Under the pieces are notes generated by a model, which saw only the letters and a program-made list of their open reading frames with translations, searched no databases and had not been told where the DNA came from. Source: Planctomycetota bacterium (GTDB lineage Bacteria; Planctomycetota; OFTM77). Taken from it: a DNA stretch of 34,596 bases. Positions 25,501 to 34,021 of the stretch are shown here, piece after piece (positions within the stretch are counted from its first letter, which is position 1; each line of letters opens with the position of its first letter). The translations under genes were made by a program, and so were the position numbers. The stretch covers positions 1 through 34,596 of the forward strand of contig JAJDCO010000140.1 of assembly GCA_029260795.1 (NCBI GenBank), written 5' to 3'.

Positions 25501-28500
25501 GCTTGTCGTCGAGGTTCAGAGTGAGCAGCAAACGATACCGCGCCGCTCGGGCGTCCACTCGCCCCGCCAACGCGGCCGAGGCGTCGTCTCGCTCGATCAA
25601 GAAGGTCTCGAGCGATCGACTCGGCTCGGAGTCCGGACCGGCCACTGCCGCGAAGTAGGTCGCGATCGCCAACGTCCGCTCGATTCGAACCCGCTCCCGA
25701 ACTGCACTCGGAGCATACAAGTCCGGCGGCTCCGTGGGCCAGATCTCCTTCAGGGCGGCGATCGCCTCACTGGCCGTCGCGGCCGCATCGGCCGGCGCCG
25801 ACACCTGCAAGGCCCAACGCTCGAGCCGCATCCACGGCCGGGCGAGCGCGGGCTCGAAGCGGGACTCGAGCGCGCGCAAGCGATCGCTCAGGGCCGTGCG
25901 CGCCGCTTCCGACAGCTCGTCCCAGCGCGCCTTCAGCTCCCGGCGAGTCCAGCTCGACGATTCGGGGTCCGCATTCAGCTCGGCCCGGGCTCGGGCCGCC
26001 GGAAGCCCCGACGCGAGACGGTGCATGGCATCGAGGAAGATCGCCAGCGACGCCTCTCGATCGACCGCCACTAGCGCGTCGTTCCAGAGCGCGAGCCGCG
26101 GAATGAGCTGGAAGAGCTCGTCCTCGATCGTCGGGGACCAAGTCTCCTCGATCAGCAGGTCGAAGAGGGATCGGCGCGCCAGAATCACGCGAGCGGCATC
26201 CTCCTCGAGCTCGATCACGCGACGCCACAGCTTCTGCTTCAGCTCCGAGTCCGCATGGCTCGTGAGGAGCTGCTCGACCGCCCGACGTCCGGCGCGGTCG
26301 GCCGACTCCCAACGCGAGAGCAGACGGTCGTACACCGACGCCCAGGTCGGCTCCTCGTCGCCCGGCACGTAGCTCTGGCTGGCGTGCAGGAGCTGGGCGA
26401 GGCGAGCCAAGTGCTCCGCGGATCGCGCGTCGAGGCCGGCCACGAGCTCACGATAGAGCTCGGCGGCCAGGTCTTGTCCTGTCTGCCCGCGGCGGAAGCT
26501 CCAGTTGCTCAGGACGGACGACAGGACCTCTCGGCCCAGACGATCGTCCCACAGCGAGGCGAGCGCCGCCTCGCGGACCACCGGACCGAAGCGCTCGTCG
26601 AATCGCGAGCGGTACATGTTCCAGCCACTGCCGAGAGCCTGCGTCACCGCGGCCTGGAGAAGATTGTGGGCCAGCTTGTCCTTGGGCCCGGCCGTCAGGC
26701 CAGCCCGAATCCAACGCTCGATCGCGTCCTCGGCCGGACCGGTCCGGTCGAGCATGATCAGGGCGGAGAGGTGCCGATTCGGCATCCAAGTGTCCACCGA
26801 GTCAGGAAGCTCCCGCATCAAGGCCTCGCCCTCGCGGACGACGTCGTCCAAGCGATAGCCGGTCAACAGCACCTCGAGACGAGCGGTGCGCAGCACGTAG
26901 CGCTCAGCATCGGTCCAGGGACCCGCGTCGGCCTCTGCTCGCTCGAGGGTCGCGAGCGCCTCGGCGATCTCGCCGCGCTGGGCGAGGCGCACCGCCAAGG
27001 TGTAGTGCAGTCCCGATTCCCACGGATACGTGGTCGCGAGCTCTCGCTGCTTCTCGAGCGCGCGGTCGGTCCATCCGAGCTGCTCGAACACCGACAAGAG
27101 CTGCTGGTCGAAGTTGCGAAGCGGTGCGAGACCCGGTTGGCGGGCGTACACCGGCTGCAGCGTCTCGATGAGCGCGAGTCGCTCGGCGGGAGCCGTGAAG
27201 CCGGCGAACGGGAGATCGGCGGCCGCGGCCCGATCGGCCGTGCGCGGTGACGTCACCAGCTCCTCGGCGAGCGCCTGAGCGATCTGCAGCGCCTCGGCAT
27301 TGCGACGCCGCAGCATCTCGACGGACAGCTGCAGCCGCTGCGCTCCGCGACGACCCGCGATGAGGCGGCGCAGCGCGTCCAACGCGACATCGGCTCGCTC
27401 CCACCGTTGGCTGGCCGCGAGATCGCCGAGCACGATCAAGACGTCCGTCAACGAGGCGTTGCCGGCGGCCAGGTGAGCGCGAGCTTCTCCGATGGCGGGC
27501 TGCTCGGGCCCGAGCGTGATCGCATCGTCCGAGCGAGCGAGCTCGCTCTCCAGGGCAACGCGGAAGGCGTCGGCGGACAGGGCCTCGACCTCGTACCGGA
27601 TCTCCGAGCGCCACTCGCCGTCGGCGTCGAAGCTGCGAAGGCGTCCGGGCCAGCGCTGACCGGCCGCTTCGAAGAACTCGTCGTACTCGACTCGCCACGT
27701 GAGCGCGTCATCGGTGTATCGACGTTGGGCGAGGACGGTCAGGCCATCGGCGCTGAGGTCGATCTCCTCGCGGTAGCCGCTGTCAGTGTTCGAAGGCAGC
27801 AGCACCAGGGTCGTGAGCTCGTTGCCGGGCTCGACGCGGATCGTCCAGCTTTCGGTCGACTCGGGATGCCCCGCTCGCTGGCCGAAGCGCTCCGTCAGGT
27901 CTCCGAAGAGGAACGGAATCGGTGCCGACCATGCGAGCTCGTCGCCGGGTTGGCGAGGCCGCGTGCTGGCGAAGCGCCACATCTCCTGCAATGCGCCGCG
28001 CTCGTCGCCGTGCACCCAATCGAAGCGGATGTCGCTGCCGCCTGTGTGGAGCGTGTCCGTCCACCAGCTCGAGCCCGACAAGAGTGCGTGGCGCTCGTGA
28101 TCCGAATCGATGCGGCCGCGCGCGTCCCGATTGCGAGTCGTCTGCCGGAATCGAAGGCCACCCGACTGAGACAGGACCCAGTCTCGCCGATCGAGCGCCG
28201 TCAATCGTCGGCGGAGATCCTCGCTCCACGATGGAGGGAGCTCCTTGCGCACTGGAGGTTCCGAGACCGTTGGAAAGGCCACCAGCGCGGGGCTGCCGAT
28301 GGACGAGGAGGACAAGCTCAGGGAGAGGGCGCCGGACTTCTTGTAGTCTTGTTTGAGCGCCGAGCTGGGTCGCAGAAACCGGCCCGGACCCGGCGACGAC
28401 GGACCGGCCAGCCCGGGCGGTGCGTAGCGCTTTGCGAAGAAGACCGTGTCGGACGGACCGCGGTATCCGTTGAGGTCGTCGACCCGGCGAAGCCGCTCCG

Positions 28501-31500
28501 GCAATCGGTTGTCGGCGTCCTGCCCGACCGGCTCGAAGGCATTGGCGGACCATTCGAAGGACTTGAGCCGGCTCTCGTCCCAGAACGCTTCGGACTTCGC
28601 CCCACTCTGCATGCCGGCCTCGACGTCGTAGTTGCGAGCGTACTCTCCGGCCGAGCGTGTGACGATTCGGTCGCGACCCAGCCGGCGCCCCCCATCGAAG
28701 CCGCCTCCCCCGCCGACCCCGGCACGTCCCCCGTAGACCGCTCGTTCGTTGAGGCCAAACGTGGTGACGGACGTGTCGTCCCACCCGCTCGATCTCAGCA
28801 GCTCCATCCAATCGCTCCCGAGCCCGCGCAACGCGGTGATCTCTCGCTGACGTGCTTCGAAGCGCCAACGGGTGGCGAGCTGCTTCTGTGCATTTCGCAG
28901 CTCGAAGTCGGCCGAGTCCCGTCCCTCAGTGAAGAACTCCTCGCCGTCGCGCATGTGGAACTGGCGCTCGACTCGAAAGCGACGGCGATCGGCTTCCGAC
29001 TCGAGCACCAGAAACGAAGTGAAGGGCGTGATGATCTGGAAGTCTTCCGACAGCGCGATGATTCGCTCGCGGTTCTCGGCCGCGTCCCCCTGCTCGAGCA
29101 GATGATCGAGGTGATGCCTCGCCCACAGTCGCGGAATGAACGAGTTGCTGCGATCGGCCTCAGTCAGGTCGATCGGAGCCTCGAAGTCGATCGCCTCATC
29201 GCCGAAGCGGCCGCGCACGCGCACTCGCCCGGTCGAGTCACCGAGCGATCTCGGGTCGAAGCGACCCACCACGATCTGCTGCGTGCCCGCCACCAGGCTC
29301 GGCAACACTTCGGGGTAGACGGCCGCCACCTCGATGCCCTCGAAGGTGATCTCGAGATCGCGAACCGAGGGCGTCGTCAGCTCGGCCAGCAGCGCGGTGG
29401 CCCCGACGGCCGCATCCGTGCCGGCGCTCAGGCTGCGCCAGGATCCGGCGCCCAGCCTCGAGAGGCCACGGAGCACCAAGGCATCGAAGGCACTCGACAC
29501 GGCGACGGCGTGAACCGCCCCGCGACCGCCGTGAGCCGCCGTGACTCGGCGCACGAGATCGGCACCCTCGATCTTGCCCTTCGTGCCGACGCCGTCGCCG
29601 ACGTACACGATCTGGCTCTTTTCACGGGCCCGTCCGAAGGCCGATTCGAAAGCGGCGTCGAGATCGGACCAGCCGAGCGGGCGACGGTCGGTGAGAAAGT
29701 TCAACGCGTGGCGGCGGTTGTCTGCCGTACACGCCACCGCTCGATCGAACGCCCACCGGACGCTCACGTCCGACGTCGCCAAGTTGAAGCGGTCGGTCTC
29801 GGACAGCGAAGCCAGGAAGGCCTCGATGAACGCGATCTGTGCCTCGCGCGCCGGGCCAGCCATCGATCCCGACGTGTCGGCCACGAGGAGGCAATCGAGC
29901 GGCTCGGTGCTTCCGCTCGGCTCGGAGGAAGGCAGCTGAGGCGCGTCGATGGTCATCAGAAAGTAGCCATCGAGCGTGCGTCGGTGCGGGATGATTCGCA
30001 CGGCCTGCGCCTGCGGCTCGGTGCGTACCGCGAGCTCGAAGTCTCGCTCCGGCACCACCTGCTGCGCCGAGTACTCGACGCGAGCGCCGCCGGGCGTGGT
30101 GCGAATGCGCGCCGGATGCGTGGGACAGGTCACTTCGGCGAGCGTGTCCTCCGAGGCGATGGTGACCTCGAGCTCGAGGCGCTCGAGCGGGTGGCTGCGC
30201 GTCAGCTCGCTGCGCAACGCGTAGTGATACCGATAGGTGTCCTTCACCTTCGGAAGCACCTGCGTGTATCGAATCTGAATGCGCTTCTCGGCGCCGATCG
30301 GATAGACACGCGCCTTGAAGATGTTGCCGCCCGTCCACTCGAGCAGTCCGGGATCCCGCTTCTCGCGCAGAATGGTCTCGTAGATCTCGCGCGCTCGCTC
30401 CTTCTCCACGACGTCGGCATCCACTCGCTCGCCGTTGATCCACATCGCGAAGCCCGAGATCGATGCGTCCTCCGGCAGCGGAAAGTAGAAGACACCTTCG
30501 AGCACCGTGCCGGTGTGGTTGACGAACGACTCCTCGATGGTCGTGCGGGCGATCTGGTCCCGGATGTCGACGCTGACCTTGTGGTATCCGATCGTCAGCG
30601 GCACGTTGCGCCCATCGACCGTTGCCAGAAGCGAGCCGAGTGCGTCCGTCGAGTCGTCGCTGCGGTAGCCGATCAGCCAGCGAGGAGGCTCCGTGAGCCG
30701 TCTCAGATCACCGTCTCGAATGGCCACCACGGCAGTGCCCTTCAGATCGAGACGCTGGTCGTCGGCTCCGCTCAGCTCGAAGGTCACCGAGTCCGGGCAG
30801 ACGATCTCCGCCTCGCCCCCATACAGGCGGCCTCGGGCGACGTCCTTCAGCTCGAGCTGGGTGTGGGGACCGAGTGTGATCCGCGTTCCGTTGGCGAGTC
30901 GCACGACCAAGGCATGGGCGCCGCGCGCTCCGGTCTGGAGCCAGTCCCCCGGATCGAGCGGTTGCTCGGCTCGCGCCACCGTCCAACGCGAGGCACCGAC
31001 TGGGCGCACCTGTCCGATGCCCTCGCGATCGACGACCTTGCCGATGCGACCGTCGTCCCGAAGCTCGAGCGTCCCGTTCCCGGGCCGGAGCTCTTGGACC
31101 GAGCCACCGTGCTCCGGCGCAAACTCGACCCTGCCGCTGAACACCGTCGCCAGGACCAGAGCTGCCAGGCTCGATTCCCGTCTCATGCTCGCCTCTTCTC
31201 GTTGTACTGTGACTTCGAACTCGGTTCCGATGTCCTTCAGCTCGCCGACCGGAGTGCGGACTCGCAGACCCTTCGCATCCGATGGCACGTCGAATCGCGC
31301 TCGCCCCTCGAACAGCTCGAAGGTCGCTCGACCGTCCGGGCCCGCGGGCGTGACCTGAAAGGCCACTGCCCGCGCGAGCTCGATGCGCGTGCCTTCGAGG
31401 TTCAGAGCAACCTCCGAATCGCTGACGTAGGGACGCCCGCTCTCTAACCGGTCGACTCGACGCAGCTCGCCTTCCGACTCGACGGCCGAGCAGCGTCCGC

Positions 31501-31825
31501 GCTTCAGCTCGATCCAGCGGGGCTTCGAGGAATCCTGGATCTCGAGAAGCACCCACCAGGTGGAGAGGCCCAGCAGAATGGCTGCGGCGATCGCGACGCC
31601 GAACCAGCCTCTCCGGAATCCGCGCCGCTGCCCCGAAGCAGGCACCACCGGTACGCCGTGCCCGACGAGCTCGGCGAGGGCGACCTCGTCGAAGGCGGCC
31701 TCGACGAGCCGCTCGCGGGCCGAGGCACTCTCACGAAGCGCGGTCTCGAGCTCCGCGCGATCCGCATCGTGGAGATCACCGGAGTAGTAGTCGGCGATCA
31801 GGCGCTCGAGGCGGGCGTCATCCAT
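22514..31825 (-). CDS. Giant FecR-VIT-VWA-TPR membrane protein, putative anti-sigma factor
   Basis: 3103 residues, uninterrupted. GGAGG lies six bases before the ATG, which overlaps the sigma gene stop by 8 bases. Residues 1-60 are a short helical anti-sigma-like region without Cys/His zinc ligands. Residues 73-97 are one TM helix. A FecR-like domain (about 100-255; VRTPVGELKDIGTEFEV) is followed by a second FecR-like segment (about 262-370; LDPGDWLQTGA, NGTRITLGPHTQLEL). A VIT domain spans 410-530. A VWA domain spans about 640-815, with MIDAS DTSGS (650-654), and ITPFTSFLVLE follows at 932-942. After a Gly-rich linker (1032-1050) and an unassigned region to about 1450, the rest is TPR-like helical repeats. 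The large part should be extracytoplasmic. The sensor and anti-sigma roles are inferred from gene order. Confidence 0.9.
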   Translation of the reverse strand: MDDARLERLIADYYSGDLHDADRAELETALRESASARERLVEAAFDEVALAELVGHGVPVVPASGQRRGFRRGWFGVAIAAAILLGLSTWWVLLEIQDSSKPRWIELKRGRCSAVESEGELRRVDRLESGRPYVSDSEVALNLEGTRIELARAVAFQVTPAGPDGRATFELFEGRARFDVPSDAKGLRVRTPVGELKDIGTEFEVTVQREEASMRRESSLAALVLATVFSGRVEFAPEHGGSVQELRPGNGTLELRDDGRIGKVVDREGIGQVRPVGASRWTVARAEQPLDPGDWLQTGARGAHALVVRLANGTRITLGPHTQLELKDVARGRLYGGEAEIVCPDSVTFELSGADDQRLDLKGTAVVAIRDGDLRRLTEPPRWLIGYRSDDSTDALGSLLATVDGRNVPLTIGYHKVSVDIRDQIARTTIEESFVNHTGTVLEGVFYFPLPEDASISGFAMWINGERVDADVVEKERAREIYETILREKRDPGLLEWTGGNIFKARVYPIGAEKRIQIRYTQVLPKVKDTYRYHYALRSELTRSHPLERLELEVTIASEDTLAEVTCPTHPARIRTTPGGARVEYSAQQVVPERDFELAVRTEPQAQAVRIIPHRRTLDGYFLMTIDAPQLPSSEPSGSTEPLDCLLVADTSGSMAGPAREAQIAFIEAFLASLSETDRFNLATSDVSVRWAFDRAVACTADNRRHALNFLTDRRPLGWSDLDAAFESAFGRAREKSQIVYVGDGVGTKGKIEGADLVRRVTAAHGGRGAVHAVAVSSAFDALVLRGLSRLGAGSWRSLSAGTDAAVGATALLAELTTPSVRDLEITFEGIEVAAVYPEVLPSLVAGTQQIVVGRFDPRSLGDSTGRVRVRGRFGDEAIDFEAPIDLTEADRSNSFIPRLWARHHLDHLLEQGDAAENRERIIALSEDFQIITPFTSFLVLESEADRRRFRVERQFHMRDGEEFFTEGRDSADFELRNAQKQLATRWRFEARQREITALRGLGSDWMELLRSSGWDDTSVTTFGLNERAVYGGRAGVGGGGGFDGGRRLGRDRIVTRSAGEYARNYDVEAGMQSGAKSEAFWDESRLKSFEWSANAFEPVGQDADNRLPERLRRVDDLNGYRGPSDTVFFAKRYAPPGLAGPSSPGPGRFLRPSSALKQDYKKSGALSLSLSSSSIGSPALVAFPTVSEPPVRKELPPSWSEDLRRRLTALDRRDWVLSQSGGLRFRQTTRNRDARGRIDSDHERHALLSGSSWWTDTLHTGGSDIRFDWVHGDERGALQEMWRFASTRPRQPGDELAWSAPIPFLFGDLTERFGQRAGHPESTESWTIRVEPGNELTTLVLLPSNTDSGYREEIDLSADGLTVLAQRRYTDDALTWRVEYDEFFEAAGQRWPGRLRSFDADGEWRSEIRYEVEALSADAFRVALESELARSDDAITLGPEQPAIGEARAHLAAGNASLTDVLIVLGDLAASQRWERADVALDALRRLIAGRRGAQRLQLSVEMLRRRNAEALQIAQALAEELVTSPRTADRAAAADLPFAGFTAPAERLALIETLQPVYARQPGLAPLRNFDQQLLSVFEQLGWTDRALEKQRELATTYPWESGLHYTLAVRLAQRGEIAEALATLERAEADAGPWTDAERYVLRTARLEVLLTGYRLDDVVREGEALMRELPDSVDTWMPNRHLSALIMLDRTGPAEDAIERWIRAGLTAGPKDKLAHNLLQAAVTQALGSGWNMYRSRFDERFGPVVREAALASLWDDRLGREVLSSVLSNWSFRRGQTGQDLAAELYRELVAGLDARSAEHLARLAQLLHASQSYVPGDEEPTWASVYDRLLSRWESADRAGRRAVEQLLTSHADSELKQKLWRRVIELEEDAARVILARRSLFDLLIEETWSPTIEDELFQLIPRLALWNDALVAVDREASLAIFLDAMHRLASGLPAARARAELNADPESSSWTRRELKARWDELSEAARTALSDRLRALESRFEPALARPWMRLERWALQVSAPADAAATASEAIAALKEIWPTEPPDLYAPSAVRERVRIERTLAIATYFAAVAGPDSEPSRSLETFLIERDDASAALAGRVDARAARYRLLLTLNLDDKLTEALRSWYANGERFDGLPWGRLLSRLLVEDGELEKAIEILDTVEARDELAPEDYRLLAGWRVALADRVGERTALLKFYASRDEWTLRRELQGELPHYQRSGDGVPEELDATIPLRLEAIFSQATNPQQHVWALRQYYQATKDHRLLTAVARGVTGATPMSVYSFLDQFRQVLDLIHDEAVLDLLLDEVDALTVEATSIDQRALQLLTIVTSWRGTQQASGTEEFAERLRQSMSTAMQASWEPSERVAMAQLLATLGTSTKHPELVDTILGHLGEIQSACEVGSTERVRVAVERARLGWSAERREEAVRVLSGAIDGYRALHERRLSVELDGARSNLSSYLCQMGRFTAAEDLWLLERELATQDARRHAAIEGLYGVYQQALRAGGSVSLGSGEGLYEAVRDSLWAALERRSNEDHAERLVTFYSQIAILTHEKIDREQPGRDLLEFAFRRLPRALGLYQHRNVRDAVRQIADALQSVVSAKEALRFLVTRAESEPSWLAWRNMDFWSRDANRFGKLIQDASPEGDLERRALSIVVDELRAALRTRVHRNRRVYHDGDRYFWSAQRGAFLAVALEIAEERADSEPHLVYIAAYLWDSLSERSAAIDVLMRALERRGLDVDARRLLARYLSEDGRWKDARPILARLIVDRPDDIDVRGWWIRAVFHVDGAAAARLALDEAEAHFRAEERWTEAVAAALATTAAEVRLWKPAIALSDEAINLRRRGNDPRGTSDGTLAGYYGIQIEAYSALGQTAPAVDAAAGAILVWSQSRNERQKALERLQRVLATASDLEEYLSGLDREVEKTGLENPIVRRAAGEAYLDRKQFGPAIVQLEKAMEAAPEDVELARRLIAAYDGAGRAEQAAARLWEVASGSRMQFELFLDLGDRWTKLERPEAAERAYTNVVELIPNESEGHALLAGKREQQEHFDQAAHHWREVTRIRSKEPTGYLGLARSLIAGGEGAQAKPILEQLLRQDWPEHFGDVAKDVRELLKRLE

Positions 31826-32354
31826 CGTGATCCTCCAACTTCAGGCGCCGCTCGATGCAGTCCTGGAGCTTCTGCCGCAGCCGAGACAGCCACATCTTGA
31901 CGGCACTCTCGCTCCGTCCGGTGGGTTCTCCGATCTGCAAGAATGATCGGTTGCCTTCGTAGCGCTGGGCCAGCGCGCTTCGCTGATCACTCGACAGCAC
32001 CTCGAGGCAAGTGCCGAGGGCCGAACGACGTCGCTCGGTACGGGACGGCACGACGAGCGTCGTCCAGTCCCCTTCCAGGCGATCGAGTACGTCGGGGCTG
32101 AGGGAGCGCACCTTGGACCGGCTGGCACGGCGAAAATGCCGGAGTACCTGGTAGCGGGCGATCGTCCGCAGCCACCGTCCCACCTCGGCGTCCGGCTCGA
32201 GCCGTTCCTGAATCCGCCAGGCCTCGAGACAGGTCTCTTGAAAGAGATCATCCGCCAGCGATCGATTCCCGGTCAGCATGGTGAGAAAAGCCACCAGCGA
32301 TCGGGATTCTCGTCTCAGGCTGTCGGCGAGGCGTTCTGAAACGGTCTGCGGCAT
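31818..32354 (-). CDS. ECF-type RNA polymerase sigma factor
   Basis: 178 residues. Region 2 spans about 18-80, with ADDLFQETCLEAWR (34-47) and GRWLRTIARYQVLRHFRRASR (in part, 59-78). Region 4 spans about 112-168, with LSSDQRSALAQRYEGNRSFL and a C-terminal HTH GRSESAVKMWLSRLRQKLQ. The length and the lack of regions 1 and 3 fit ECF sigma factors. AAAGGAG lies about ten bases before the ATG. The TGA (31820-31818) overlaps the giant gene start (ATGGATGA), so the pair is translationally coupled. This is the order expected for a sigma/anti-sigma pair. Its target promoters are not known; autoregulation through 32355-32500 is possible. Confidence 0.93.
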   Translation of the reverse strand: MPQTVSERLADSLRRESRSLVAFLTMLTGNRSLADDLFQETCLEAWRIQERLEPDAEVGRWLRTIARYQVLRHFRRASRSKVRSLSPDVLDRLEGDWTTLVVPSRTERRRSALGTCLEVLSSDQRSALAQRYEGNRSFLQIGEPTGRSESAVKMWLSRLRQKLQDCIERRLKLEDHDG

Positions 32355-32500
32355 CCGGGAAGCGCTCCTTTGCCGGCACTATCGCAACCGAATGGCAAAG
32401 GTAACGCGAAAAGTCGAAAAACGCTGTCGAACACGACGAGGTCTCGCCCCCCGGGTTCAGCCGCTGCATCCCGCCGACATTGGCCGGCTCCTCGGAGGCC
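32355..32500 (-). promoter_or_regulatory. Leader/promoter region of the sigma operon
   Basis: 146 bases between the sigma start and the repeat array. It is relatively A/T-rich near 32385-32425 compared with its surroundings, which fits a promoter location. No specific ECF-type -35 'AAC' box with matching -10 was assigned with confidence. Confidence 0.3.
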
Positions 32501-33295
32501 CGACTTCATTTGGGTGGGAGGTCGTTCGCCCTTGCGAAGCCGTCGAGATCGCCGAGGGCGTATTCAGCGGACTGAACGGTGCGCGAGAAAGCCCTCCCGC
32601 CCGAATTCATTCGGGTGGGAGGTCGTTCGCCCTTGCGAAGCCGTCGAGATCGCCGAGGGCGTAATCAGCGGACTGAAGTCCGCCCTCCGGTCTGGCCATC
32701 GTTTCAGTCCGCTTCGCAGTCGGTCTCGCGTGACGATTACCGTCGCTGGCTCTGCGCTCTGGCACGTGCATGGGGTGCAGAGACCCGAACGGAGTTCGAC
32801 AGGTCGCGCCACTTAATGCTCGTGGCCTGTCGGCGGGGCGATTTGCTTTCGAAGAGCGTGGGTGAGAGAGCGGTGCGCGAGAAGCCCTCCCGCTCGACTT
32901 TCGGAGGCCCGAATTCATTCGGGTGGGAGGTCGTTCGCCCTTGCGACGCCGTCGAGATCGCCGAGGGCGTATTCAGCGGACTGAAGTCCGCCCTCCGGTT
33001 TGGCCATCGTTTCAGTCCGCTTCGCAGTCGGTCTCGCGTGACGATTAACGTCGGTGGCTCTGCGCTCTCGCACGTGCATGCGGTACAGAGACCCGAACGG
33101 AGTTCGACAGGTCGCGCCACTGAATGCGTAGCCTGTCGGCGGGGCGATTTGCCTTCGAAGAGCGTGGGTGAGAGAGCGGTGCGCGAGAAGCCCTCCCGCT
33201 CGACTTCATCGGGTGGGAGGTCGTTCGCCCTTGCGACGCCGTCGAGATCGCCGAGGGCGCATTCAGCGGACTGAAGTCCGCCCTCCGGTTTGGCT
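32501..33295. repeat. Tandem repeat array, period about 300 bases, with nested 75-base repeat
   Basis: Units start at 32578, 32872 and 33178 with GGTGCGCGAGAA; the first two are 294 and 306 bases and nearly identical, the third is cut off near 33295. A shorter block (from TCGGGTGGGAGGTCGTTCGC through GAGATCGCCGAGGGCG to AGCGGACTGAA) occurs four times, beginning near 32501, 32602, 32911 and 33201. It carries a palindrome GCGGAC-TGAA-GTCCGC (32668-32683). The reading frames through it are repeated and non-protein-like. The stretch 32355-33397 contains no gene that I can support. Confidence 0.9.
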
Positions 33296-33363
33296 ATCGT
33301 CGACTCCGGGTTGAGAAGCAGATCCGCCGACGTCATTCGTCACGCAAGACGAGCGCCCGCCGA

Positions 33364-33403
33364 CGGTGACCGCGGGACGGATGCCGAGGTCCGGCGGTCA
33401 CCG
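33364..33403 (-). terminator. Hairpin overlapping the stop of the GNAT gene
   Basis: A 10-bp perfect stem CGGTGACCGC/GCGGTCACCG with a 20-base loop. The TGA of the minus-strand acetyltransferase gene (33400-33398) lies inside one arm. No U-tract follows. Confidence 0.4.
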
Positions 33404-33910
33404 AGGCCGCGATGCCAACGTCTTCCGGAAGTAGTACTCCAGCGATCGACTGACGTCCTGCAGCTCTCGCGTCTCGCCGGTCTGCTCGTAGCCCAGGCTT
33501 GCGTACAACCGATGCGCCTCGAGGAAGCGAGTGTCGCTCCAGATCTCGACGTACCGCGATCCACGCTCCTTCGCCTCGATGTCGATGAGCTCTCCCAGCG
33601 CCCGGCCCAGGCCCCGCCGCCGGTGAGAGTGGGCCACGTACATCTTCCTCAGCTCGAGGCCCGCCCGGTCGGCCGTCGGCACGGCTCCCACGCATCCGAC
33701 GATGGCTCCCTCGTCCGCCACGACCCAGAACCGCCCGTCGAGAGCCGCGAAAGCCGTGGCGATCGCGTGCAGCTCGGGCATCTCCCCGTCGACATCGAGC
33801 ACACACCCCGGATAATCGGCGAAGCAGCGCTCGATCAGCGCGATCAACCCGGCACCGTCTTCGTCCCGTCCCGCGCGCAGATTCCGATCGAAGAAGTGGG
33901 GCTCGGGCAT
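33398..33910 (-). CDS. GNAT-family N-acetyltransferase
   Basis: 170 residues from the ATG at 33910-33908; 28 further in-frame codons upstream (to 33994) do not look like the family. GNAT motif A is clear: LELRKMYVAHSHRRRGLGRA, where the R/QxxGxG/A acetyl-CoA loop reads RRRGLGRA. Motif B follows as YVEIWSDTRFLEAHRLYASL and GYEQTGETRELQD. The N-terminal half contains FWVVADEGAIVGCVGAVP, the usual beta2-beta3 hairpin. It is a cytosolic enzyme whose acceptor is unknown. It is divergent from the DUF429 gene and next to the repeat array. Confidence 0.88.
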   Translation of the reverse strand: MPEPHFFDRNLRAGRDEDGAGLIALIERCFADYPGCVLDVDGEMPELHAIATAFAALDGRFWVVADEGAIVGCVGAVPTADRAGLELRKMYVAHSHRRRGLGRALGELIDIEAKERGSRYVEIWSDTRFLEAHRLYASLGYEQTGETRELQDVSRSLEYYFRKTLASRPR

Positions 33911-34021
33911 GGCTCGTTCAGTGCGAGTGAATCGCGAATCGAAGCGACGACGCACCTCAGTATCCGTGTCCCCCTCGACCACGCAAGTGTGCAACGACGT
34001 TGCTCTCTCCAGGACCGCTCC

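Noticed and set aside
27407..31447. A 1346-codon open frame on the plus strand
   Set aside because: It is antisense to the giant protein. Its translation has no domain pattern and is what GC-rich codon use produces on the other strand.
32579..33336. Repeated open frames in the 32.5-33.3 kb array (both strands)
   Set aside because: They repeat with the DNA unit, change frame at unit edges and have no protein-like pattern or ribosome-binding sites.
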